Shown: positions 1 to 5,827, numbered from the stretch's first letter. The stretch: 5,868 nt of DNA from Rhodocyclaceae bacterium (GCA_030682595.1 JAUXNZ010000280.1:1-5868); one strand, 5' to 3'. Translations and numbers: made by a program. The notes: generated from the letters alone by a model not told the origin.

Positions 1-1
1 C

Positions 2-1141
2 CTGCCGCGCGTCAACAGCGCGCTGAAACCGCTGGCGTCGGCGCCCAGCCGTGAGCTGATCGGCTTCTTCGCCATGCTGGCGGGGGTGCTGGCCGGCGCC
101 TTCGGTGCACGCTGGCTGCTGATGGGTCTGGGGCTCGATCCCCAGGACGCGAACAAATGGATTCAGTTGCTGTTCATCATGGCCAGCATCGTCGCCGCGC
201 TGCCGCTGGGCTATTGGGCGGCGCGCCGCGCCGGTTTCGAGACGCTGAACCGCTCGCTCGACAGCTTCATGCTGCAACCCGGCGCCATCGCCTTCCTGGT
301 TTTGATCGTGCTGTACAAGCTGGGCGACGCCTTCGCCGGGGTGCTGACCACCCCGTTCCTGATCAAGGGCATGGCCTTCTCGCAGGCGGAAGTCGGCATC
401 GTCAACAAAATCATCGGCATCTGGCTGACCATCTTCGGCGCCCTCGTCGCTGGCGCCATCATGCTGCGCATCAGCCTGTACAAGGCCCTGCTCATTTTCG
501 GCATTCTGCAATTGCTGTCGAATTTCGGCTTTTATGTGCTTGCCGTGCTCGGCAAGGGGGCCTGGGGCGGCTTCACGCTGCAGCCCTTCGATCTCGGCTT
601 TGTCGCCATCACCACGCCGGCTGACATCGACGCCTTGCTGATGACGGTGATCGCCTTCGAGAACATCTCCGGCGGCATGGGCACGGCGGCTTTCGTCGCG
701 CTGTTGATGAGCTTGTGCAACCAGCGCTTCTCTGCAACGCATTACGCGCTACTGTCGGCGCTGGCGGCGGTCGGGCGCATCTATGTCAGCCCCCTCTCCG
801 GCGTGCTCTCGGAATCCATCGGCTGGCCGGCCTTCTTCCTGTTCTCGGTGGCGGCGGCGGTGCCGGGCATCTGGATGGTGTGGCGCATGCGCGCGGCGAT
901 CACCAGCCTGAACGGCAAGCGTTTTCAGGCTAAGTTTTATCCTGGGCCAGTGCCAAGCTGCGTTGGGGGTCCACCAGCAGGGTATGCACGCGCCGGCTGT
1001 CGGCGCGCAGCACCTGCAGGCGCAGGCCGTCGGCCACCACGACTTCATTGCGTTTGGGCAGTCGGCCGAGTTGGTGGATCACCAGACCACCGACGGTGTC
1101 GTAATCCTCGTCGGAAAAATTCGTGCCGAAAGCGGTGTTGA
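2..1141 (+). CDS. ampG: AmpG muropeptide permease (5'-truncated by window; 3' end abnormal)
   Basis: Inner-membrane MFS transporter that imports GlcNAc-anhydroMurNAc peptides from the periplasm for cell-wall recycling; in some bacteria this feeds AmpR-controlled beta-lactamase induction. The frame is open from base 2, so the N-terminal part lies outside; the methionine at 74 is internal. Diagnostic AmpG stretches are visible: YKLGDAFAGVLTTPFLIKG (around 313-369), GIVNKIIGIW, LYKALLIFGILQ, then ENISGGMGTAAFVALLMSLC followed by FSATHYALLSALAAVGRIYVSP, and FLFSVAAAVPGIW near the end. Several hydrophobic helices separate them. The family-like part stops around base 920 (RMRAAITSLNGK). From about 929 the frame continues for 70 Arg/Gly/Pro-rich, non-membrane residues antisense to the corC 3' end, stopping at TGA 1139-1141. 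A TAA at 931-933, one frame away and beside the corC stop, is probably the ancestral end (see findings). Identity is confident; the printed 3' end is not. Confidence 0.93.
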   Translation: MPRVNSALKPLASAPSRELIGFFAMLAGVLAGAFGARWLLMGLGLDPQDANKWIQLLFIMASIVAALPLGYWAARRAGFETLNRSLDSFMLQPGAIAFLVLIVLYKLGDAFAGVLTTPFLIKGMAFSQAEVGIVNKIIGIWLTIFGALVAGAIMLRISLYKALLIFGILQLLSNFGFYVLAVLGKGAWGGFTLQPFDLGFVAITTPADIDALLMTVIAFENISGGMGTAAFVALLMSLCNQRFSATHYALLSALAAVGRIYVSPLSGVLSESIGWPAFFLFSVAAAVPGIWMVWRMRAAITSLNGKRFQAKFYPGPVPSCVGGPPAGYARAGCRRAAPAGAGRRPPRLHCVWAVGRVGGSPDHRRCRNPRRKNSCRKRC

Positions 1142-1778
1142 AGTCCGCGATTTCGGTGGCGGCCTTGACGCGGTAATGGCCGGCGTTGTCGAGCACAATG
1201 TTGTCGGCAGCCTCGTCGAAATCGTATTCGTCTTCGATGTCGCCGACAATCTGTTCCAGCACGTCCTCGATGGTGACGAGACCGGCGACCCCGCCATATT
1301 CATCGACCACAATGGCCATGTGATTGTGCGAAGCCCTGAATTCACGCAACAGAACATTCAGGCGCTTCGATTCGGGGATGAATACCGCCGGGCGCAGGCT
1401 GTCGCGCAGATCAAATTCCTTGCCGGCAAAGTAGCGCAGCAGGTCTTTTGCCAGCAGGATGCCGATCACGTCGTCTTTGTTTTCCCCGAACGCCGGAAAG
1501 CGCGAGTGGGCGGTTTCGAGCACGAAATCCACCAGTTTCTCCGGGGGTTCGGCAACCGAGATGACATCCATCTGAGCGCGCGGCACCATGATGTCGCGCA
1601 CCTGCATTTCGGAAACGGCCAAGGCGCCCTCGATGATTGATAGGGCATCGGCGTCCATCAGGTTGCGCTCGTGGGCGTTGCGCAGCAGTTGCAGCAGTTG
1701 TTCGCGGTCTTCGGGCTCTCTCAGCAAGAGCGATGAGAGCCGTTCAAGCAGTGTCGGTCGACTAGGTTCGGGGTCCAT
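930..1778 (-). CDS. corC: CorC/YbeX-type CBS-domain protein (Mg2+/Co2+ homeostasis, ribosome-linked)
   Basis: Cytosolic CBS-pair protein of 282 residues, close to the E. coli CorC/YbeX length of about 290. The family was first linked to CorA-mediated magnesium and cobalt efflux; more recent work ties YbeX to ribosome metabolism. Visible: an N-terminal helical segment (1-55), the CBS1 entry MVPRAQMDV (64-72), CBS2 with VDEYGGVAGLVTIEDVLEQI (158-177) followed by VGDIEDEYD, and a C-terminal transporter-associated domain with TVGGLVIHQLGRLP (228-241) and RVHTLLVD near the end. No membrane segments are seen, which separates it from the longer CNNM/HlyC-type relatives with a DUF21 domain. The ATG at 1778 lies 3 nt after the ybeY stop with no strong ribosome binding site, so translational coupling is likely. 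It is the last gene of the phoH-ybeY-corC operon. lnt, which often follows corC, is not here; instead the gene runs head-on into ampG with no terminator visible between them. Confidence 0.96.
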   Translation of the reverse strand: MDPEPSRPTLLERLSSLLLREPEDREQLLQLLRNAHERNLMDADALSIIEGALAVSEMQVRDIMVPRAQMDVISVAEPPEKLVDFVLETAHSRFPAFGENKDDVIGILLAKDLLRYFAGKEFDLRDSLRPAVFIPESKRLNVLLREFRASHNHMAIVVDEYGGVAGLVTIEDVLEQIVGDIEDEYDFDEAADNIVLDNAGHYRVKAATEIADFNTAFGTNFSDEDYDTVGGLVIHQLGRLPKRNEVVVADGLRLQVLRADSRRVHTLLVDPQRSLALAQDKT

Positions 1779-1781
1779 AAA

Positions 1782-2243
1782 TCAGGTGTAAGGATCGGGA
1801 ATGTCGAACCGCGCCAGCACTTCCCGCTCGCGCGCCTCCATTCGAGCGGCGTCCCGCTTGCCGGTCTCATGGTCGTATCCCTGTAGGTGGAGCATACCAT
1901 GCACGATCATGTGCGCCAGGTGCGCCGCGAGCGGCTTGCCCTGTTCCTCCGCCTCGCGCAGCACGACGGGCAGGCAGATCACCAGATCGCCCAAGGTAAC
2001 GGGAGCCACCGGCGCGCTGGCATAGACAAACGTCAACACGTTGGTCGCGTAATCCTTGCCACGATAGCTGCGATTCAGCACCCGCCCTTCGTCGGCATCG
2101 ACAAACCGCACGGTTGCCTGCAACGGGTGCTCCTGCGCGGCGCGTACCCAGCGGCGAACTTGCGCGCGAGTGGGCAGTTGTCCATCCTTGCAGCAATATT
2201 GCACGCATAACGAAAGCGAAAGCGAAAGCTCGGGTTTTGACAT
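1782..2243 (-). CDS. ybeY: YbeY endoribonuclease / rRNA maturation factor
   Basis: Single-strand-specific, metal-dependent endoribonuclease (UPF0054 family) that acts in 16S rRNA 3' end maturation and 70S ribosome quality control. It has 153 residues, against 155 in E. coli. The zinc-binding signature is complete: H115, H119 and H125 in HGMLHLQGYDH (H-x3-H-x5-H). Also conserved are RFVD (46-49) and RGKDYATNVLTF (61-72), with the arginine (R61) needed in the E. coli enzyme. The frame is open further upstream to 2411, but that part lies inside phoH. I chose the ATG at 2243 because it gives the family length and has a GGA 9 nt upstream, within the 25-nt gap after phoH. The N-terminus alternates Ser and Leu (residues 7-12) because of a short hexamer repeat, unusual but compatible with the first beta strand. 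It sits between phoH and corC as in the standard ybeZYX operon. Confidence 0.97.
   Translation of the reverse strand: MSKPELSLSLSLCVQYCCKDGQLPTRAQVRRWVRAAQEHPLQATVRFVDADEGRVLNRSYRGKDYATNVLTFVYASAPVAPVTLGDLVICLPVVLREAEEQGKPLAAHLAHMIVHGMLHLQGYDHETGKRDAARMEAREREVLARFDIPDPYT
2211..2228. repeat. Three perfect tandem copies of a hexamer inside the ybeY 5' end
   Basis: The plus strand reads CGAAAG three times. On the coding (minus) strand this is repeated TTCGCT-phase sequence, giving alternating Ser-Leu at residues 7-12 of YbeY. The unit is 6 nt, so gain or loss of copies would lengthen or shorten the first beta strand by two residues without a frameshift. Confidence 0.6.
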
Positions 2244-2268
2244 GCTTTTGGTTCCAGCCAGTCTCCGT

Positions 2269-3228
2269 TCAGTGGGGATTGGCCTGCTTTGAGACTTCTT
2301 TTTCATACGCTGCCACGATGCGCGCCACCAGCGGATGACGCACCACATCGCCGGCATCGAAATCGGTGAAGGCCAGCCCGCGCACGTCGGCGAGGATGCG
2401 GCGCGCCTCAACCAGGCCAGATTTTTGCCCCTTGGGCAGGTCGGTCTGCGTCACGTCGCCGGTAATCACCGCCTTCGCCCCGATGCCGATGCGCGTGAGG
2501 AACATCTTCATCTGCTCGGGCGTGGTGTTCTGCGCCTCGTCGAGAATGATGAAAGCGTGATTCAACGTGCGCCCGCGCATGTAGGCGAGTGGCGCGACCT
2601 CGATGCTGCCCTTCTCGAACAGGCGCGCCACCTGATCGAAACCCATCAGGTCGTAGAGCGCGTCATAGAGTGGGCGCAGGTAGGGATCGACCTTCTGCGT
2701 CAGATCACCCGGCAGAAATCCCAGGCGCTCGCCGGCCTCCACGGCAGGGCGTGTCAGCACGATGCGTTGCACATGGTCGCGCTCATAGGCATCGACGGCG
2801 GAAGCGACCGCAAGGTAGGTTTTGCCGGTGCCGGCCGGGCCAATGCCGAAGGTGATGTCGTGTTCCTGAATCTGCCGCAGATATTGCACCTGATGCGGCG
2901 TGCGGCCGTGCAGGTCGGCCTTTTTCGTCAGCAGGCCGGCGGCGGGCTGGGCCACCCGCTGGTGGTTTCTCAGCTCGATCAAACCCAGTTGAATTTCATC
3001 GACCGACAGCGGCAGCGTCGCCCGCGCGTAGAAATGCTGCAAGGCCGCCGCGGCGAGGCGCGCCGCGCCCGGTTCGCCCTCGATGCGACAACGCGCGCCA
3101 CGGCGCGCAATCGTCACGTCGCAGGCCATCTCGATCTGCCGCAGATTTTCATCGAGCGCGCCGCAAAGATTCGCCAGTTGCAGGTTGTCGAGCGGCTCGA
3201 ACGTGACGGTGGGACTGCTGGTCTTCAT
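2269..3228 (-). CDS. phoH: PhoH-like ATPase (YbeZ)
   Basis: Cytosolic P-loop NTPase of the PhoH-like (YbeZ) group. It partners YbeY in RNA processing and ribosome quality control; PhoH2 relatives are helicase/RNase proteins, but no PIN nuclease domain is seen here. At 319 residues it has the usual short PhoH-like layout: an N-terminal KH-like region (about 1-90) and an ATPase core. Walker A is GPAGTGKT (130-137), followed by VLTRPAVEAGERLGFLPGD (157-175). Walker B is IILDEAQN (227-234), then ITGDVTQTDLPKGQKSGL (255-272) and VVRHPLV (295-301). The ATG at 3228 is 8 nt after the stop of the preceding small gene; only a weak AGG lies before it. It is followed by ybeY after 25 nt. Despite the name, nothing here shows a phosphate-starvation (Pho box) control site. 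The opposite strand is also open for about 900 nt, which I regard as a GC-driven shadow. Confidence 0.97.
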   Translation of the reverse strand: MKTSSPTVTFEPLDNLQLANLCGALDENLRQIEMACDVTIARRGARCRIEGEPGAARLAAAALQHFYARATLPLSVDEIQLGLIELRNHQRVAQPAAGLLTKKADLHGRTPHQVQYLRQIQEHDITFGIGPAGTGKTYLAVASAVDAYERDHVQRIVLTRPAVEAGERLGFLPGDLTQKVDPYLRPLYDALYDLMGFDQVARLFEKGSIEVAPLAYMRGRTLNHAFIILDEAQNTTPEQMKMFLTRIGIGAKAVITGDVTQTDLPKGQKSGLVEARRILADVRGLAFTDFDAGDVVRHPLVARIVAAYEKEVSKQANPH

Positions 3229-3236
3229 TGCCTGGC

Positions 3237-3572
3237 TTAAGGCTGGCGTGCCTCGGCAGCGGAGAGGATCCAGACCCGATGGACCGCCCCGGAAAAATCG
3301 AGCTGAAAACGCACCCGCGCAGGAGTCGGCACCATGGTCGGAAAAACAATCATGTTGGACGCGTCGCGAATCTGCGCACCGGGGGAAAGCGGGTAGGTCT
3401 TGCTGTCAATCCGCACCTGCCCCTGCCCGAGGGTGCGTAACACGCCCTGCTGTGACTCGGCCGGCAGGACGCGCATGATCCCCTGCGGCGCAAGCTCGGG
3501 CGCGGGCGTCAGCAAGCCTTCGACGGCCGAACTGAGAACGGAACCAACAATGGCGGCGGTAAGTGGGTCCAT
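3237..3572 (-). CDS. Unrecognised 111-residue protein leading the phoH operon
   Basis: I cannot assign this protein to a named family. It starts with an uncharged, small-residue-rich helix (about residues 4-21, AAIVGSVLSSAVEG) lacking the positive charges of a Sec signal peptide. A Pro/Ala linker (22-31) follows. The C-terminal half looks beta-rich: QVRIDSKTYPLSPGAQIRD (52-70), NMIVFPTMV (73-81), RVRFQLD (86-92) and AVHRVWIL (96-103). It has no cysteines, no obvious catalytic motif and no clear membrane anchor. The 'IDG-like, PL.PGAQIR, N.IV.P, V.RVWIL' pattern reminds me of short conserved hypothetical proteins of betaproteobacteria, but that is memory, not a search. The stop is 8 nt before phoH on the same strand, so co-transcription with phoH-ybeY-corC is likely. 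The ATG at 3572 has no clear ribosome binding site, so the start is the least certain part. It seems real: its frame fills the space between phoH and the divergent promoter region and the translation is not low-complexity. Confidence 0.75.
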   Translation of the reverse strand: MDPLTAAIVGSVLSSAVEGLLTPAPELAPQGIMRVLPAESQQGVLRTLGQGQVRIDSKTYPLSPGAQIRDASNMIVFPTMVPTPARVRFQLDFSGAVHRVWILSAAEARQP

Positions 3573-3655
3573 GGGCAGCCCGGATGATAATCCGATTTTT
3601 CTGTGCGTGTGGCTGCGAGCTTGTCAAGATCGGCGACGGACGCGACAATGCGACC
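3573..3655. promoter_or_regulatory. Divergent intergenic region, probable promoters for both operons
   Basis: This 83-nt spacer separates the minus-strand phoH operon from the plus-strand hydroxylase, so it should hold promoters for both. On the plus strand, TTGTCA (3621-3626), a 17-nt spacer and GACAAT (3644-3649) resemble a sigma-70 promoter with 5/6 and 4/6 matches. It would start transcription at or next to the ATG at 3656. On the minus strand the same spot gives a perfect TTGACA (3627-3622), but no good -10 sits 16-18 nt away. Both -35-like hexamers come from the short palindrome CTTGTCAAG (3620-3628). Promoter presence is inferred from gene layout; the exact elements are tentative. Confidence 0.35.
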
Positions 3656-4816
3656 ATGGACTACGATCTCATTATCGTCGGCGGCGGTCTGGCGGGGTTA
3701 TCACTGGCGGTGGCTCTACGCCGCAGCCGGCTTCGCGTGGCGGTCGTCGAGGCGCATGCGCCGGCGGCCGTGCCACCGGCCGGCTGGGATGCGCGCATCT
3801 ACGCGATCAGCCCGGCCAATGCCCGGTTTCTCGACAGTATCGGCATCTGGCGGCATCTCGACGCCAACCGCATGACGCCGGTGCAAAAGATGGCGGTGCA
3901 TGGCGATGGCGGCGGAACACTGGAATTTTCCGCCTATGCCAGCGGAATCGGCGAGCTGGCGTGGATCGTCGAGGGTGCGTTGTTGCAGCGGGAATTATGG
4001 GAGACCGCGAAGCGCCAAGGGCATCTCGACCTGCTCTGCCCGGCAACGCCCGCCAGACTGGAGATCGGGGTTGATGCGGCGACGCTGACATTGGCCGACC
4101 GGCGCAGCCTGTCGGCCAAGCTGATTGTCGCCGCGGACGGTGCCGATTCCTGGACGCGGACCGCCGCGGGCATTACTGTCGATTTTCAGCCCTACGACCA
4201 ACTCGGCGTGGTCGCCAATTTCACCACCGAACGACCGCATCGGGGCACGGCCTGGCAGTGGTTTCGCGCCGACGGGGTGCTGGCCTGGCTGCCGCTGCCG
4301 GGGAGCATGATTTCAATGGTCTGGTCGACGCCGACGGCGCACGCGCAGGAACTGCTGGCGCTTGATCCGCAAGCTTTCTGCGCACGGGTTGCCGCAGCGG
4401 GTAACGAACAACTCGGCGCACTCGAACTTGTAACGCCCCCCGCCGGTTTTCCGCTGCGCCTGATGCGCGCGCCGCGCACCGTGGCACACCGTCTGGCCCT
4501 GATCGGCGATGCGGCCCACACCATTCACCCGCTCTCCGGTCACGGCATCAATCTGGGTTTTCAGGATGCCATGAGCCTCGCCGCCCTGCTGACTGACTGC
4601 CCGGCGCATGTCGATTGCGGCACGCTGCCGTGGTTGCGGCAGCACGAGCGGGCCCGGCGCGAGGAGGTGGTCGCGCTACAATCCGTCACCCATGGCCTGC
4701 AGAGATTGTTTGGCGCTCCGCAGTCACCCATTGCCGCCCTGCGCAACCTTGGACTGAACTTCGTCGACCGCCTGCCGGTCATAAAGGACGCCTTGGTGCG
4801 TTACGCCATGGGTTGA
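3656..4816 (+). CDS. UbiH/UbiF/COQ6-family FAD-dependent hydroxylase (ubiquinone biosynthesis)
   Basis: Class A flavoprotein monooxygenase of 386 residues that most likely hydroxylates the aromatic ring of an octaprenyl-phenol intermediate in ubiquinone synthesis, using O2. The three FAD-site motifs are intact: the N-terminal Rossmann GGGLAG (9-14) ending in acidic E32, the DGADS motif (161-165), and GDAAHTIHPLSGHGINLGFQDA (284-305, with G284-D285). WDARIYAIS (44-52) is the typical UbiH/COQ6 signature. The frame opens at 3563, but I chose ATG 3656 because MDYDLIIVGGG is the normal start for the family and the extra 31 residues are not family-like. No strong ribosome binding site precedes it. 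Which ring position it attacks (UbiH, UbiF, UbiI or the broad-range UbiM type) cannot be told from sequence alone, so no symbol is given. It is followed by dsbC after 56 nt on the same strand, perhaps by shared transcription; no functional link is obvious. Confidence 0.93.
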   Translation: MDYDLIIVGGGLAGLSLAVALRRSRLRVAVVEAHAPAAVPPAGWDARIYAISPANARFLDSIGIWRHLDANRMTPVQKMAVHGDGGGTLEFSAYASGIGELAWIVEGALLQRELWETAKRQGHLDLLCPATPARLEIGVDAATLTLADRRSLSAKLIVAADGADSWTRTAAGITVDFQPYDQLGVVANFTTERPHRGTAWQWFRADGVLAWLPLPGSMISMVWSTPTAHAQELLALDPQAFCARVAAAGNEQLGALELVTPPAGFPLRLMRAPRTVAHRLALIGDAAHTIHPLSGHGINLGFQDAMSLAALLTDCPAHVDCGTLPWLRQHERARREEVVALQSVTHGLQRLFGAPQSPIAALRNLGLNFVDRLPVIKDALVRYAMG

Positions 4817-4824
4817 GTGCGTCC

Positions 4825-4856
4825 TGTTTTTCTGCCCCCCTGTTTTCTGCCCCCCC
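4825..4856. repeat. 16-nt imperfect tandem duplication with T and C runs upstream of dsbC
   Basis: Two adjacent 16-nt units (4825-4840 and 4841-4856) share the pattern TG-T(n)-CTG-C(n). The first has T5 and C6, the second T4 and C7, so the total length is equal while both homopolymer runs differ. The repeat begins 9 nt after the hydroxylase stop and ends 7 nt before the dsbC GGAG. It is noncoding and strongly pyrimidine-rich on the plus strand. Confidence 0.8.
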
Positions 4857-4863
4857 AACTTCC

Positions 4864-4867
4864 GGAG
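4864..4867 (+). promoter_or_regulatory. Ribosome binding site of dsbC
   Basis: GGAG lies 5 nt before the ATG at 4873. It decides the dsbC start, because the same reading frame stays open far upstream into the hydroxylase gene. Confidence 0.8.
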
Positions 4868-4872
4868 TTTTC

Positions 4873-5595
4873 ATGAAATTCAACGCCCGATTCGCCCTTT
4901 GCAGCGGCCTGGCCGCACTTTTTTTATCCCCGGCCGCTTTCGCCAATGAGGCGCTGGTCAAGAAAACGGTCGAAGCCTGGTTGGGCAGTAATGGCCCCAA
5001 GGTCGAGAACGTGCGCAAAAGCGGCGCGCTGGGATTGTACGAAGTGCAGGTCGACGGCGAGTTGATCTATACCGACGAAAAGGTCACGCACCTCATCATC
5101 GGCGAGGTCATCGAAACGTCCTCGCGCAAGAACCTTTCCGAAGAGCGCAAGCAAAGGCTCGCCCAGATCAAGTTTTCCGACCTGCCACTCGACATGGCCG
5201 TCAAACAGGTGAAAGGCAACGGCAAGCGCCTGCTGGCAACCTTCGAAGACCCGAACTGTTCCTACTGCAAAAAGCTGGCGCAGGAGCTGCAAGGCGTCAA
5301 TGACGTGACGATCTACACCTTCATCTACCCGATCCTGTCGCCCGATTCGACTGAAAAGGCCAAGAACCTCTGGTGCGCCAGCGACCGCGTCCGCGCCTGG
5401 AACGATTTCATGATCAACAATCAGGCGCCCGCCAGCAAGAATTGCAACCACCCGACCGAGAAGGTGGTGGCTTTCGGCAAGAAGCTCAACATTCGCGGCA
5501 CGCCGACAATGTTCTTCGCCGACGGCAGCCGCGTGCCGGGTTATATGCCGATGGCAACACTGGAAAAAGCGCTGGACAGGGGCAGTGCAAGGTAA
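4873..5595 (+). CDS. dsbC: DsbC-type periplasmic thiol:disulfide interchange protein
   Basis: Periplasmic disulfide isomerase that reshuffles wrongly paired cysteines in exported proteins; in E. coli it is kept reduced by DsbD. The 240-residue precursor has a clear Sec signal peptide (basic start, hydrophobic core, cleavage expected after AFA at 24, before NEALV). Residues 25 to about 90 match the DsbC dimerisation domain (GALGLYEVQVDGELIYTDE), then a linker helix and a thioredoxin fold. The active site is CSYC (129-132) in EDPNCSYCKK; E. coli has CGYC. A second pair, C168 and C191, matches the structural disulfide of DsbC. The cis-proline loop is GTPT (209-212), followed by MFFADGSRVPGY. The start is fixed by the ribosome binding site and signal peptide; a longer in-frame opening from 4615 is rejected. 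A strong terminator follows 17 nt after the stop, so it ends its transcript. DsbG is a less likely alternative given the active site and length. Confidence 0.96.
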   Translation: MKFNARFALCSGLAALFLSPAAFANEALVKKTVEAWLGSNGPKVENVRKSGALGLYEVQVDGELIYTDEKVTHLIIGEVIETSSRKNLSEERKQRLAQIKFSDLPLDMAVKQVKGNGKRLLATFEDPNCSYCKKLAQELQGVNDVTIYTFIYPILSPDSTEKAKNLWCASDRVRAWNDFMINNQAPASKNCNHPTEKVVAFGKKLNIRGTPTMFFADGSRVPGYMPMATLEKALDRGSAR

Positions 5596-5612
5596 GGCCC
5601 GCCATCCCCCAG

Positions 5613-5643
5613 CCCCTTCCTCGCGGAAGGGGACTGTTTTTTT
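5613..5643 (+). terminator. Rho-independent terminator after dsbC
   Basis: A perfect 8-bp stem, CCCCTTCC (5613-5620) with GGAAGGGG (5625-5632), closes a TCGC loop. A 7-T run follows at 5637-5643 after ACTG. It lies 17 nt after the dsbC TAA in the right orientation. The CCCC-purine/pyrimidine style resembles dispersed intergenic terminator repeats seen in many proteobacteria, so other copies may exist in the genome (inference). Confidence 0.88.
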
Positions 5644-5652
5644 CCTCCGGCC

Positions 5653-5758
5653 GCCGCTACGCGGCTTAACGTCGGCTGCGCCGACATTAGCCTTCGCCGC
5701 AACGGCGCGATTGTGTCGCTTGTTTTCGCTGCGCTCGTCTGTTACGGGGTGCCCCCGT
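5653..5758. repeat. Array of four perfect mini-hairpins with three-base loops (REP-like)
   Basis: Four perfect short palindromes, each with a 3-nt loop, follow the terminator: GCCGC-TAC-GCGGC (5653-5665), GTCGGC-TGC-GCCGAC (5671-5685), CGCCG-CAA-CGGCG (5695-5707) and ACGGGG-TGC-CCCCGT (5744-5758). The first three are separated by 5 and 9 nt. Frames across this part give only Arg/Ala/Ser-rich translations without family character, so I read it as noncoding. The build is like REP/BIME-type extragenic palindromes or the remains of a small nonautonomous element. No repeat copy can be confirmed within this window. Confidence 0.55.
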
Positions 5759-5783
5759 TCAAGCTTGGGAGCGGATTGCGCCT

Positions 5784-5827
5784 GGCGGCGCGTGCCGCCT
5801 TGCCTTGGGGCGGCCCGGCGGCAAGGC
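5784..5827. repeat. Two overlapping inverted repeats near the right edge
   Basis: GGCGGC (5784-5789) pairs with GCCGCC (5794-5799) around a GCGT loop. GCCTTGCC (5797-5804) pairs perfectly with GGCAAGGC (5820-5827) around 15 GC-rich bases. The two share 5797-5799, so as RNA or single-stranded DNA both cannot form fully at once. No T run follows, so neither looks like a standard terminator. The remaining bases to 5868 show no start of a recognisable gene. Confidence 0.5.

Noticed and set aside
963..1640. A 225-codon plus-strand open frame opposite corC
   Set aside because: Same reasoning: antisense to a well-matched CBS protein, with no recognisable domain of its own.
2244..2411. 56-residue N-terminal extension of YbeY
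   Set aside because: It overlaps the phoH 3' end in another frame and would make the protein far longer than the family; ATG 2243 gives 153 residues.
2335..3240. A 301-codon plus-strand open frame opposite phoH
   Set aside because: It is the antisense of a highly conserved gene in GC-rich DNA; the translation is rich in His, Arg and Gln with no family pattern. It is a shadow of phoH codon use.
3563..3655. 31-residue N-terminal extension of the flavin hydroxylase
   Set aside because: The family begins directly before the GxGxxG strand; the extension is not family-like, crosses the divergent spacer and overlaps the start of the small minus-strand gene.
4835..4856. G-quadruplex on the minus strand from the G7 and G6 runs
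   Set aside because: Only two G runs are present, so a stable intramolecular three-layer quadruplex is not supported; at most a weak or intermolecular one.
4615..4872. N-terminal extension of the dsbC frame
   Set aside because: It lies mostly inside the hydroxylase gene in another frame and reads as Arg/Ala/Pro-rich. The ribosome binding site and signal peptide place the start at 4873.
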